64,000 bases of DNA from an uncultured Oligoflexia bacterium (GTDB lineage: Bacteria > Bdellovibrionota > Bacteriovoracia > Bacteriovoracales > Bacteriovoracaceae). Under the pieces are notes generated by a model that saw only the letters and a program-made list of their open reading frames with translations, had not been told where the DNA came from and made no database searches. Both the position numbers and the translations under genes were made by a program. Where the stretch lies: positions 1-64,000 of the forward strand of contig CAKZJW010000018.1 in assembly GCA_937120495.1 (NCBI GenBank), in the 5' to 3' direction. Below, piece after piece: positions 42,339 through 51,139 of this stretch; the first letter of the stretch is position 1, and every line of letters begins with the position of its first letter.

Positions 42339-43331
42339 CTACTTTAGATCACTATAACGAATATAAAAATCTTTTAAATAATCTTTTTGTAAAACATAGG
42401 TGTACTTTCTATCCGAGGCCGTCATTAAAAAATATTGTCTTTTTTCTAATTTTAATTCAGGAATAGATTTTGTTAGTGAAGATATCTTGTATTTTACCTT
42501 TTTCTGTCCTGTTTTGATAGTAATCTTATAAAGTGGTTTTTCAAGGTAGTTGTTAATCAAGTTTTCCAGATCTTCATTTTTCTTATCAATAATCATGTAA
42601 GTTTTTATATTTAAGATAGATTGAATCTTTTTATCAACGTTCTCTTTCGTAATAGAGTTGTATTTTTTACTTTTCCAATTAGTATTTCTTTTTTGAAGCT
42701 TATTGATGGGGTCTTTGAAGTCACGGCTGTAAAGCTTGAATTCGTTGATATCTTTAAGGGGCATAGAAAAAATGGATGAGTCAATTAGATCACTGATTTT
42801 TACAAATTGAAAAGACCGGTGAAAAACGTTCATTTGGTAAATTTTTTCAACACCACTTACTGTTATGTAAGATGTATCGTTAATAGGATTTATGAGACCA
42901 ATCTGAATTTTAAGCTGCTCATCTAGTTCAGAAAATAAATCGACTCTAAGTGAGGGATTTTCAAGGGCAAAGTTACTTAGATTAATCGGCTCGTTTTCAA
43001 GCTCTGATTTTACAGAAGAATTTTTAAGGGAGTTAATAATTGTATTTATTCTTTTTGAGTTGGCAGGCATAAGTCTTGGTTCAAGTAAAAACCAAGTTTT
43101 ATCGTCTTTAGACAAGGTATAAGTCCCTAGATTGTTCTTGATTTTTATAGTCTTTAAATTTGCTAAAATATCAGCCCTTATTGGATTCTGAATATTATTT
43201 AAATTGGAAAAGTCTTTATTTTTTTGTTTGAATATCTCACTAACTCCACCTAAAAAAAGAACAGTGAAAAAAAAGCAAAATAATAAGATTGTTGAATAGT
43301 TTTTTAAATTGTCGATACTTTTTGATTTCAT
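42339..43331 (-). CDS. DUF4340 domain protein, membrane-anchored
   Basis: 330 residues with one N-terminal membrane segment (about 13-30), then a periplasmic DUF4340 region (YTLSKDDKTWFLLEPRLMPANSKRINTIINSLKN at about 75-110). DUF4340 proteins often sit in gliding or ABC-transport (GldG-like) loci; here no such genes are adjacent. It starts immediately after the stop of the PilZ-like gene (0-base gap), so they form an operon. Confidence 0.75.
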   Translation of the reverse strand: MKSKSIDNLKNYSTILLFCFFFTVLFLGGVSEIFKQKNKDFSNLNNIQNPIRADILANLKTIKIKNNLGTYTLSKDDKTWFLLEPRLMPANSKRINTIINSLKNSSVKSELENEPINLSNFALENPSLRVDLFSELDEQLKIQIGLINPINDTSYITVSGVEKIYQMNVFHRSFQFVKISDLIDSSIFSMPLKDINEFKLYSRDFKDPINKLQKRNTNWKSKKYNSITKENVDKKIQSILNIKTYMIIDKKNEDLENLINNYLEKPLYKITIKTGQKKVKYKISSLTKSIPELKLEKRQYFLMTASDRKYTYVLQKDYLKDFYIRYSDLK

Positions 43332-44138
43332 TTAGAAACCAAGATCTTCAAATTCATCATCTTCATCATCATCCATAGGACGTTTAAGTTTTTTTGGAGA
43401 CGGTGGGATATCTGGTTCAATTGATTTTAAAAATTCTCTAAGATTATCTCTTTCTTGATCAAATAAAAAAGAAAATGTTGTCATTATTCTGTAGTCTAAT
43501 TTACTTTCAGAGATAATTTTAGAATTTCGACCTACATGATTTGAGGCAACTACTTCGCCTGTCATAGTAAAACCATTTGGTATCAAAAATTCGATACATA
43601 CATTTTTACCCATCGTAAAACCTTGGGAGCTAAATGATAATATTTTTACCATATCGATATCAGATAAAAATGCGAACCCCTTAGAAATCTTGCTGGCATC
43701 TGGAAGGATACGTTCTCTTTTGCTAACAGTTGAGTTTTCTTTTGAATTAGGTTCACCTTGATCAATCATTTCTGCAATTTGTGCTGCTTCTGTTTCTTGA
43801 TCTGGAGATGATTCAGTATTATCTGTATGTTCATCTTTTTCTTTGGCTTCAATATCTTCTAGTTTTTCAAGAGCATCTTTTTCGTCTTCAGTGTTTTGTT
43901 CTGAAGACAATACGTCAGACTTATCCTCAGAGTTTTGTGTAGCCGACGAGCTAAAATCTTTTTTAACTTTTGTATAGAATTCTTTGATGTCCGATATATC
44001 AAGCTCAACACCTTTTTCTGCACACTCTTTCATGCGCTCAGAGACAGCTTGTTCAATTTCATCACGTAAGCACCACATTCTTACTGGGATTCTATTTACG
44101 TGAACTGGATGACTACTTTTATTTAATATATTACTCAT
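43332..44138 (-). CDS. PilZ-like domain protein with acidic linker
   Basis: 268 residues. The N-terminal 60 residues begin MSNILNKSSHPVHVNRIPVRMWCLRDEIEQAVSERMKE, given in part only, followed by an acidic, low-complexity linker (about 75-135, rich in E, D and S). The C-terminal 110 residues, with KILSFSSQGFTMGKNVCIEFLIPNGFTMTGEVV and a closing YRIMTTFSFLFDQERDNLREFL, resemble a PilZ-type beta-barrel. The RxxxR c-di-GMP motif is not seen clearly, so cyclic-di-GMP binding is doubtful. The tail is acidic (DDDEDDEFEDLGF). Confidence 0.6.
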   Translation of the reverse strand: MSNILNKSSHPVHVNRIPVRMWCLRDEIEQAVSERMKECAEKGVELDISDIKEFYTKVKKDFSSSATQNSEDKSDVLSSEQNTEDEKDALEKLEDIEAKEKDEHTDNTESSPDQETEAAQIAEMIDQGEPNSKENSTVSKRERILPDASKISKGFAFLSDIDMVKILSFSSQGFTMGKNVCIEFLIPNGFTMTGEVVASNHVGRNSKIISESKLDYRIMTTFSFLFDQERDNLREFLKSIEPDIPPSPKKLKRPMDDDEDDEFEDLGF

Positions 44139-44290
44139 ATGTATATATTCTTATATTTTTAAGTATTTATCTATAAGAAAATAATTCCGAGGATTCCTCT
44201 CTTGAAAAGGCGCGTTAGTCTTTTTTACCCTGACTCTATTTTTTCGACTTCGTAATAAAATAAGGGATACAAAAAATTCTAGGAGAGTTA

Positions 44291-45958
44291 ATGAAAAAAT
44301 CGTTAATAAGTTTATTACTGGTAGGGGCAGCGACAACTGCATACTCTGCATCTAAAAGTTCTGAAGCCGAAAGAGTTCCAGGAGAGATTATTGTAAAACT
44401 AAAGTCTTCAAAGGTTAGAAGCTTCTTATCTAGAAAGTCTAACTACGGTTTAAATGTAAAACGTCTTATGAATTTAAGAGCCGGAAATTTTGTTCTTTTT
44501 AAAACAACGAATAAATCAGCGATGGCCACAATAGAAAAGTTAAATAATGACCCAGCTGTAGAATATGCTGAGCCAAACTTTATCTATAGAGCAATCGGTA
44601 AAAAAGTAAGAAATAAAAGCCAAGATCCAAAGTTTGGAGAATTGTGGGGACTTATTAATACTGGAAATAATGAGCCCGCTGGTACGCGTGGGAACTCATC
44701 TAATAGTGGTAAAGCGGGCATAGATATTAATGTTAAAGAAGCTTGGAAAATTACTAAAGGTGATAAGAAAATTAAAATCGCCGTAATTGATACAGGTGTT
44801 GATTATAATCACCCGGATTTAAAAAATAATATTTGGACCAACGAAGCAGAACTCAATGGTGTCGAGGGTGTAGATGACGATGGTAATGGTTATATCGATG
44901 ATATCCACGGTTATGACTTTGCAAATAATGATGGTGACCCAATGGATGGAAACGGACATGGAACTCACTGTGCAGGAACGATAGCAGCAGAGCATGATAA
45001 TAATATTGGAGTTGCAGGTGTTATGGCCAACGCTTCAATTGTTGGAATTAAATTCTTAACAGATCAAGGTAGTGGTTCTACTGCAGATGCAATTAATGCA
45101 ATCGATTATGCTACAAAAATAAACGTTGATATTATGAGTAACTCTTGGGGCGGAGGCGGAAGCTCTCAAGCTTTGAAAGAGTCAATCGAAAGAGCACGTG
45201 ATGCAGGAATTGTTTTTACAGCAGCTGCGGGTAATTCTTCAACTGATAATGATAGTCAACCTCACTACCCATCAAACTATGATGTAGATAATGTTATCTC
45301 TGTCGCTGCTCATAATTACAATGATGAGCTTGCCTATTTTTCTTGTTATGGATCAAAGACAGTTCATGTATCAGCACCAGGTAGAAATATTTTAAGTACA
45401 GTTCCAAATAATAGCTATGATGTATTTTCGGGTACAAGTATGGCGACACCACATGTATCAGGTGTTATTGGACTTTATATTTCTGAGAACGGAAGAACGA
45501 GTCACAAGGACTTAAGACAAAGACTAATGAGCTCTTCTGTATATGGAAAAGCATACGCTAAAAAGACAGTTTCAAAAGGAAGAGTTGATGCCTATAACTT
45601 TTTAAGTGGTATTGTTGCTCCAAGGCCTTATGAGCCAAAACCAAGTGAATGGGTTTCTCAAGCAGAGTCTCATGAATCGATTCACCCTTATGGTAATGAT
45701 TCAGATAGTTCAAAAGAATTTGTTATTCAAGGTGCAAGATATGTAAGAGTTGTTTTCGAAAAAATTGATATGGAAAATAACTATGACTTTGTAACAATAA
45801 AAAGTGCGAGTGATGAAGTTATTCAAAAAATAACAAGTACTCATGAGGACTATGTATCGGACTATATTGAAGGGGATACAATTAAAGTAGGAGTTCTTTC
45901 AGATGCATCAGTTAATAACTGGGGATTTAAAATTAAAGAAATTCAATACGTAAAATAA
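44291..45958 (+). CDS. Secreted subtilisin-like serine protease (S8)
   Basis: 555 residues: a signal peptide (1-20), an inhibitor I9-type propeptide (about 28-100, VPGEIIVKLKSS to AVEYAEPNFIYRA), and the S8 catalytic domain with Asp167 (VIDTGVDYNHPDL), His223 (GNGHGTHCAGTIA) and Ser383 (FSGTSMATPH). A further domain of about 110 residues (about 450-555) has the pattern ARYVRVVFEKIDMENNYDFV, a CUB-like beta-sandwich seen in other extracellular proteases. Probably secreted through the Sec pathway to degrade prey or environmental protein (inference). AGGAGAG precedes the ATG, and a terminator follows the stop. Confidence 0.93.
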   Translation: MKKSLISLLLVGAATTAYSASKSSEAERVPGEIIVKLKSSKVRSFLSRKSNYGLNVKRLMNLRAGNFVLFKTTNKSAMATIEKLNNDPAVEYAEPNFIYRAIGKKVRNKSQDPKFGELWGLINTGNNEPAGTRGNSSNSGKAGIDINVKEAWKITKGDKKIKIAVIDTGVDYNHPDLKNNIWTNEAELNGVEGVDDDGNGYIDDIHGYDFANNDGDPMDGNGHGTHCAGTIAAEHDNNIGVAGVMANASIVGIKFLTDQGSGSTADAINAIDYATKINVDIMSNSWGGGGSSQALKESIERARDAGIVFTAAAGNSSTDNDSQPHYPSNYDVDNVISVAAHNYNDELAYFSCYGSKTVHVSAPGRNILSTVPNNSYDVFSGTSMATPHVSGVIGLYISENGRTSHKDLRQRLMSSSVYGKAYAKKTVSKGRVDAYNFLSGIVAPRPYEPKPSEWVSQAESHESIHPYGNDSDSSKEFVIQGARYVRVVFEKIDMENNYDFVTIKSASDEVIQKITSTHEDYVSDYIEGDTIKVGVLSDASVNNWGFKIKEIQYVK

Positions 45959-45981
45959 ACTATAATTGAAGTAAAAAATAT

Positions 45982-46011
45982 AAAAAAAGGACTCGAAAGA
46001 GTCCTTTTTTT
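45982..46011 (+). terminator. Bidirectional intrinsic terminator between the subtilase and rpmB
   Basis: A perfect 13-base stem (45982-45994 with 45999-46011; core GGACTC/GAGTCC, flanked by A-run and T-run) with loop GAAA. The A- and T-runs on the two sides make it work on both strands, for the protease gene and the convergent rpmB. Confidence 0.95.
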
Positions 46012-46043
46012 ATATCGTTTTAGAATGAAACTTAAGTTCTTTC

Positions 46044-46277
46044 TTAAACGTATTTATTTGCGTATTTTCTTAAAAACTTAGAAAGAGATCCAACTTTATC
46101 TAAAGTTCTGATCGCTTTAGCAGAAAGTCTTAACTTAACAGTTTTTCCTGTTTCAGGATCAAAAACTCTTTTAGTGTGTAAGTTTACTTGCTTTAAAGTC
46201 TTAGTTTTAATATTTGAGTGAGAAACCTTGTTGTTTACTTGTCTTCTCTTACCAGTTAAATCACATGTACGTGCCAT
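46044..46277 (-). CDS. rpmB: 50S ribosomal protein L28
   Basis: 77 residues starting with MARTCDLTGKRRQVNNKVSH at ATG 46277, the L28 signature, with KRVFDPETGKTVKLRLSAKAIRTLDKVG and a basic end. AAGGA stands 8 bases before this ATG. An earlier in-frame ATG at 46373 would add about 32 unconserved residues and is not used. It is convergent with the subtilase gene across a shared terminator. Confidence 0.95.
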   Translation of the reverse strand: MARTCDLTGKRRQVNNKVSHSNIKTKTLKQVNLHTKRVFDPETGKTVKLRLSAKAIRTLDKVGSLSKFLRKYANKYV

Positions 46278-46329
46278 AATAAATATCCTTTTAATCCGTA
46301 AATTCTTATTTTTAAATTTCGAGCACCAA

Positions 46330-46358
46330 AAAATACTTAAGTTTACATGATAATGCAA
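46330..46358 (-). promoter_or_regulatory. Possible sigma-70 promoter for rpmB
   Basis: On the minus strand, TTGCAT (46358-46353), a 17-base spacer and TATTTT (46335-46330). Each box is a 4-of-6 match to consensus, so support is moderate; it lies about 50 bases before the rpmB start codon. Confidence 0.35.
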
Positions 46359-46447
46359 GCCAATATTAAGCAAAATCGTGATTTTAGCCTTTTAAAAAGA
46401 AGTTTCTAGTGGCAAATTATTAAAAACATTAATTTAAGGATAAATTC

Positions 46448-48421
46448 ATGAGTATAAGCGCACTTAAAATCAAAAACTCTTTACACACTGCACCCAAAAA
46501 CAAACCCAAATATGCCAAGACGATTAAAGGTCTTAAGGGTGATGACGTTGTTTGTGGATGCCCAGACACAACCAGAGGTCTTTTAGCATTAATGGATCTT
46601 GGAGCTGTAAATGGAGGGGCTGCATGTCACTGGGGTGGACCTGCTGGAGCTGCCGAGGCTATGAGTGCTGTTCACGCTCTAATATTTAAAAATGATGACT
46701 GGTTTAACCACTATAACTTTGTAAATGATATTGGACACGGTGAAAATGGTATCTATGCACTAAGAGCAAATCTTGGTTTTGGTGATTTAGACTTTAATGC
46801 ACTTAAGGGATTTAGAAGTATTGAATCTAAGCTTACAGGACATGGAGAGAGTCATTTATATCCAGAAGGTGTTCTTCTATCTAATGGACCACTTGGATCA
46901 TCTGTACCTCAAGCACAGGGCCTTGCTATGGGTGATAAGCTTTCTGGAAATGATCGTGTAACAATTTGTACTATGAGTGATGGAGCCTGTATGGAAGGTG
47001 AGGCAAAGGAATCATTTGCAGCAATTCCGGGTCTTTTTAAAGCCGGTAATTTAAATCCATATATTTTAATGGTTTCAGATAATGATACAAAACTCTCTGG
47101 AAGAATTTCTGAAGATTCATTTTCAATGAACCCATCTCTTGCATCTTTTGAGTCTCTTGGGTGGAATGTTATTAAAATTGAAAATGGAAATGACCTTGAA
47201 GCTTGTTACCACGGGTTTGAAAAAGCAGTTTCCGAGTCTAAAAATGCACCAGTTTGCCTTTGGGTAAAAACTGTAAAAGGTTATGGCGTAAAAGCGACAG
47301 AGGAGGCTAAGTCTGGTGGACATGGTTTTCCTGTTAAAGCTTACTCTGAAGATATAATGGGATTTATTGATGAAATTTTTAAAGGTAATACACCTGAAGA
47401 ATTTATTTCATGGGCAAAAGAATTAACAGTAAAACCTGAATCAAAAACATCCGCAGATTCAACAGTAAAGAAAGAAAAGGCTCAAGCTGGTTTTGCAAGA
47501 GCAATGGTAGCAGCTGTAAAAAATAATAAACCAGTAATATCAATTTCAAGTGATCTTCAAGGATCAACGGGAGTTGCACCTTTTCATAAAGAATTTCCTA
47601 CTCACTCGATTGATATCGGTATTGCTGAGTCTAATATGGTTGGATGTGCTGCTGGAATTTCAAAGGCCGGATTTATTCCTGTTGTTGATACTTTTGCAGC
47701 CTTTGGTATTACAAAAGGAAATCTTCCTCATATAATGGCCGCACTTTCATCGTGTCCAATGATTGCTGTGTATTCTCATACTGGCTTTCAAGATGCAGCG
47801 GATGGAGCAAGTCACCAGTCGACAACATACCTAAGTGCAATGGGATCAATTCCTTATACAAAAACAATTGTTGTTTCTTGTTCTCATGAGGCTGAGGCCT
47901 TAATGAGTAAAGCTATAGACTCAATTGCTAAAGCCAAAGAAGAAGGTAAGCAAGCTTATTCTTATATCTTCTTTGTAGGGAGAGAAAACTTTCCAGAAAA
48001 TTATGGAAATACAAATTTTGACTTTGGAAAAGCTCAAGTTCTCGCTGATGGAACGGACGGTGTTATTGCAGCATGTGGTCCACTTCTATCTAAAGCGCTT
48101 CAAGCAAAAGAAGAGTTAAAATCAAAAGGTAAAAATGTTTCTGTATTAAATGTTTCATCTACAAATGATTTTAATATTGAAGAAATCAAAACTCTTTTAG
48201 CTAAGAGTAATAACAAACTTATAACGATTGAAGATCATCAAGTCTTTGGTGGCTTTGGTGTTAATTTAGTTGCTCAGTTAAAAAATGCAAAAGCAGAATT
48301 TTCAGTAAAGAACCTTGGGATTAATGGTCATTTTGGTCAGTCGGCTTATAAGGCGGATGAGCTCTATAATCAAAACTCACTAGGTGTAAATAATATTGTT
48401 GAAAGTTTCGAAAGTTTATAA
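46448..48421 (+). CDS. tkt: Transketolase
   Basis: 657 residues of the thiamine-diphosphate enzyme that exchanges two-carbon units between sugar phosphates. It has GHGENGIYALRANLG near the N terminus, HGESHLYPEGVLLSNGPLGSSVPQAQGLAMGDK (the substrate and TPP region), CTMSDGACMEGE with the DG Mg/TPP motif, SNDN-like VSDNDTKLSG, and the pyrimidine-domain IAESNMVGCAAGISKAGFIP. The sequence is unlike the most common E. coli type and has a HWGGPAGAAEAM block early on, a divergent clade. AAGGATAA precedes the ATG. Confidence 0.9.
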   Translation: MSISALKIKNSLHTAPKNKPKYAKTIKGLKGDDVVCGCPDTTRGLLALMDLGAVNGGAACHWGGPAGAAEAMSAVHALIFKNDDWFNHYNFVNDIGHGENGIYALRANLGFGDLDFNALKGFRSIESKLTGHGESHLYPEGVLLSNGPLGSSVPQAQGLAMGDKLSGNDRVTICTMSDGACMEGEAKESFAAIPGLFKAGNLNPYILMVSDNDTKLSGRISEDSFSMNPSLASFESLGWNVIKIENGNDLEACYHGFEKAVSESKNAPVCLWVKTVKGYGVKATEEAKSGGHGFPVKAYSEDIMGFIDEIFKGNTPEEFISWAKELTVKPESKTSADSTVKKEKAQAGFARAMVAAVKNNKPVISISSDLQGSTGVAPFHKEFPTHSIDIGIAESNMVGCAAGISKAGFIPVVDTFAAFGITKGNLPHIMAALSSCPMIAVYSHTGFQDAADGASHQSTTYLSAMGSIPYTKTIVVSCSHEAEALMSKAIDSIAKAKEEGKQAYSYIFFVGRENFPENYGNTNFDFGKAQVLADGTDGVIAACGPLLSKALQAKEELKSKGKNVSVLNVSSTNDFNIEEIKTLLAKSNNKLITIEDHQVFGGFGVNLVAQLKNAKAEFSVKNLGINGHFGQSAYKADELYNQNSLGVNNIVESFESL

Positions 48422-48430
48422 GGAATAATA

Positions 48431-48880
48431 ATGAAGACTCAAAGATTAAATGATGTGCCAGGACTAATGTTTTTATGGCAAGTAGATAACTTATTATGTG
48501 CAGGTCAACCAAGCCCGGAATCTTTTGAAGCCATTAAAGAGCGTGGAGTAACGAAAGTATTTAATATGAGAGATAATTCTGAGATGGATTTTTCTTTTGA
48601 AAAAGAAGCTTGTCAAAAATTAGGAATGGAATATATTCAATTTCCTCTAATGGTTGATGGAGTTTTAAATAAAGAGGCTTGCAATAAATTAAGTGAATCG
48701 ATTAACGAAACTGATACTTGGTTTATCCACTGTGGTTCAGCTAATAGAATTGGTGGTTGGCTTATTACTTATTTAGTTCAATATAGAAAAATGGCATTTG
48801 ATGCAGCTTTGGAGATTGCAATGAATAACGGTCTTACAAATCCAGGTTTTATTGAACAGGCACGAGATATTACTGGGTAG
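48431..48880 (+). CDS. Small DSP/DUF442-like phosphatase protein
   Basis: 149 residues. LLCAGQPSPESFEAIKERGVTKVFNMRDN is typical of the beta-lactamase-hydrolase-like/DUF442 dual-specificity phosphatase family, and the catalytic loop is HCGSANRIGG with a Cys and Arg. The protein should be cytosolic; substrate unknown. It starts 9 bases after transketolase, with AAGGAAT in front, so it is probably co-transcribed. The loop has Gly-Ser-Ala-Asn between Cys and Arg, one shorter than CX5R enzymes, as in rhodanese-like relatives. Confidence 0.75.
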   Translation: MKTQRLNDVPGLMFLWQVDNLLCAGQPSPESFEAIKERGVTKVFNMRDNSEMDFSFEKEACQKLGMEYIQFPLMVDGVLNKEACNKLSESINETDTWFIHCGSANRIGGWLITYLVQYRKMAFDAALEIAMNNGLTNPGFIEQARDITG

Positions 48881-48883
48881 TTC

Positions 48884-49387
48884 TTAAGAGCACCAGCCTG
48901 CGATTATAAATCTTTTTCCTAAAGTGACTTGATTGATTTTGTGTTCAAAGCCAGATGTACCTGTTTTAAAAACGACAATTTCACCAAATTCAAATGGAGG
49001 AATTTTTAAAGATTCCAGTTCGTCTTTTTTTCTAATCTCAAGAAGACCACCCTCGATAAGATGCGAGTTTTTTGTTAAGGATAAAGAGAAGGCGAGTTTT
49101 CTTGAACCATCGTCATGCCAAATACCATCTTCTTCCCAGGAGTTTTCTGAATCTCTGAGACTTAAGATAAATTCAATCGATTGAAAGTTTTCAAATTGAG
49201 ACAGATACTTAAATAAGTTTCCCTCTTTGTGGGTAAGTTCTTTAAAGGCAGAATCGATAAATTCGTAGTCACAAGACAAAGTGGCTTTATAGAGGGCATC
49301 TTGAAGAGCCAAAGTGTCCATGAAATGGCCTTTGGTGGCGAGTTGCTCCTTCCAGTTTAGCGGTAAATTTACTGAATAATCAATCAT
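48884..49387 (-). CDS. 2-oxoglutarate/Fe(II) dioxygenase-like protein
   Basis: 167 residues with the HxD...H metal pattern: WHDDGSRKLAFSLSLTKN (His-x-Asp) and GFEHKINQVTLGKRFIIAGW (distal His and Arg). The short length and the GGLLEIRKK segment fit the prolyl-4-hydroxylase-like 2OG-Fe(II) family. The target is unknown. It ends 3 bases from the convergent phosphatase gene. Confidence 0.72.
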   Translation of the reverse strand: MIDYSVNLPLNWKEQLATKGHFMDTLALQDALYKATLSCDYEFIDSAFKELTHKEGNLFKYLSQFENFQSIEFILSLRDSENSWEEDGIWHDDGSRKLAFSLSLTKNSHLIEGGLLEIRKKDELESLKIPPFEFGEIVVFKTGTSGFEHKINQVTLGKRFIIAGWCS

Positions 49388-49461
49388 AACTCATTAATAT
49401 AACGCACAAAACTATATTGAAACAAAATTATTAGAAATTCGGCATAAATTTTGAAACAATA

Positions 49462-49481
49462 GTGAAGTGAAATAACTTCAC
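49462..49481. promoter_or_regulatory. Inverted repeat before the protease gene
   Basis: GTGAAGT (49462-49468) and ACTTCAC (49475-49481) are a perfect 7-base inverted repeat with a 6-base centre, ending immediately before the AAGGA of the trypsin-like gene at 49493. It could be an operator or a hairpin that controls access to the ribosome site. Confidence 0.45.
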
Positions 49482-49492
49482 AAGGATAAAAG

Positions 49493-50140
49493 ATGTTAGA
49501 AAGTACTCACAATTTGGCCATTAATTCACAAAAAAACTTCTTTGATTGGAATCAATTTAGTTCATCTCTACTAATTGAAGTAAATAGAGGTGGTGAGATT
49601 TATACTTCTTCAGCAGTCTTAATTAAAAGAAATGTTCTTTTAACGGCAGCACATTCTGTTGAAAATATCGATGAGGGATATGTTCATTTATCTCATTGTT
49701 ATAAAAACTCAAATACAAAAGTTAAGTTTAAAAAAGTTGTTATTCACAGTGAATACAATAAAGAGCTTTCAAATTTTAAAAACGATTTGGCCCTTATTGT
49801 TCTTGAGCATAATTTACCAAAAGAAATCACTCCTGTTTCAATGGATATTAATACAGCTGAATCTCTAGAGCGTGGTGTTGGTATTGATAGAGTTGGCTTT
49901 GGAGCAAGATCGGGTAAAAATAAAAGAACTTGGACTAATCCCAAATTAAATAGTGTATTAGAGAGGCATCTAGAGTTAGTTGATACTAAGAGTGTCGTTG
50001 GAGACTCAGGTGGGCCTCTTTATTTAGATGGTAAATTAGTTGGAATTCACTCGACAAAAGAGGGTGAGAAAACATTTGCTGTAAATCTTGAATTTTATAA
50101 AAACTGGATTGAGAAGAATCTTCCACTTAAAAGAATTTAA
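49493..50140 (+). CDS. Trypsin-like serine protease without signal peptide
   Basis: 215 residues of the chymotrypsin (S1) fold: catalytic His in LTAAHSVENI, Asp in NDLALIVLE, Ser in GDSGGPLYLDG. There is no N-terminal signal peptide and no propeptide; the beginning is ESTHNLAINSQKN, so it may be cytoplasmic or exported by another route. AAGGA precedes the ATG, right after an inverted repeat. The convergent SPL-like gene starts at the next base (0-base gap, tail to tail). Confidence 0.88.
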   Translation: MLESTHNLAINSQKNFFDWNQFSSSLLIEVNRGGEIYTSSAVLIKRNVLLTAAHSVENIDEGYVHLSHCYKNSNTKVKFKKVVIHSEYNKELSNFKNDLALIVLEHNLPKEITPVSMDINTAESLERGVGIDRVGFGARSGKNKRTWTNPKLNSVLERHLELVDTKSVVGDSGGPLYLDGKLVGIHSTKEGEKTFAVNLEFYKNWIEKNLPLKRI

Positions 50141-51139
50141 TTAATCATTTTCCATACATAAGTAAATAACATTTTCATCAATATTATTCTTTATACAAAT
50201 ATCTTTAACTGTATTTAAAATCCACATTCTCATTGGTGTAGAGTAGCGAACTTTACCATCAAAGCTTTTGATAAAATTTTGATGAAGCATTGAGGAATCC
50301 GAGTAATTTCTTTCTACTTCCCGGTAGACGTCTTTTGTAAAACGAACGACACCAATAGATATATATCCAAGTTTCTCTTTTGGGATAAGCTTTGCGATAA
50401 AGCCAATTATTTCATTATAGCTTTCAATCGTTGATTCTGTATAGATGATCGGATCAAAGTGTATTCCAATTTTAAAACCTTTATTGACAAGTTTTTCAAT
50501 TGTTTTAAGTCTGGCTTTGACACTGGGAGTTTTTAAATCAAACTTCTTTCCCTCTTCAAATCCCGCAAGTGTGAAGCTTACAAAAACATTTTCAAGGGGC
50601 TCAAGATTTATTATTGATTTTATATTTACAGATTTTGTTCTAAGTTCGAGTTTAGCTTGCTTGTTCTTTTTGAAAAAATCCCAATACTCACTCCATTCAT
50701 CAGTAATATGTGAAAGAGCTAAAGAGTCAGAAAATTCACCCGCATGAAACCAAGAATCGGGATTCATATCTACTTTTTTTTGCATCTGCTGAATGATTTC
50801 GTCATGATTAATAAATAAAACAATATCTGGAGAGTTAAAATATCCTTGAAGATAACAGTACTGGCACTCGTAGATGCAGTTATAGGCATGGATAAAATAG
50901 TAATGCTTTTGTTCCCCCATTCCATAGGCGTCGGGAGCTTCTTTTACAAGCTCTCCCATTTTCTTCCCAATAAAGAGGTTTAGGCTCGTTCTTTTTTGAA
51001 GATAGGGCTTTTTTACTCTTCCCCAAACGTCTTCAACCTTATCTAAGTATTGAATAGGGGTGTCTTTGAAGTGTGTGAGAACTTTTTTTGTATAGGTGTT
51101 ATCTTTAATATCTTTTTCAATAAAGATTTTTTCAAACAT
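50141..51139 (-). CDS. SPL-family radical SAM protein without the SPL hydrogen-donor cysteine
   Basis: 332 residues. Starting at ATG 51139 (GGAAG 6-7 bases upstream) gives Cys88, Cys92, Cys95 in CIYECQYCYLQ, the spore photoproduct lyase type CxxxCxxC cluster, followed by radical SAM barrel sequence. SPL needs a further Cys about 45 residues downstream as hydrogen donor. None is seen between Cys95 and the far C-terminal CIKNN/CMEND, so this is an SPL-like protein of other function. It overlaps the upstream nucleosidase-like gene by 8 bases. Confidence 0.75.
   Translation of the reverse strand: MFEKIFIEKDIKDNTYTKKVLTHFKDTPIQYLDKVEDVWGRVKKPYLQKRTSLNLFIGKKMGELVKEAPDAYGMGEQKHYYFIHAYNCIYECQYCYLQGYFNSPDIVLFINHDEIIQQMQKKVDMNPDSWFHAGEFSDSLALSHITDEWSEYWDFFKKNKQAKLELRTKSVNIKSIINLEPLENVFVSFTLAGFEEGKKFDLKTPSVKARLKTIEKLVNKGFKIGIHFDPIIYTESTIESYNEIIGFIAKLIPKEKLGYISIGVVRFTKDVYREVERNYSDSSMLHQNFIKSFDGKVRYSTPMRMWILNTVKDICIKNNIDENVIYLCMEND

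Noticed and set aside
50141-51139. True spore photoproduct lyase
   Set aside because: The hydrogen-donor cysteine is absent and nothing suggests sporulation.
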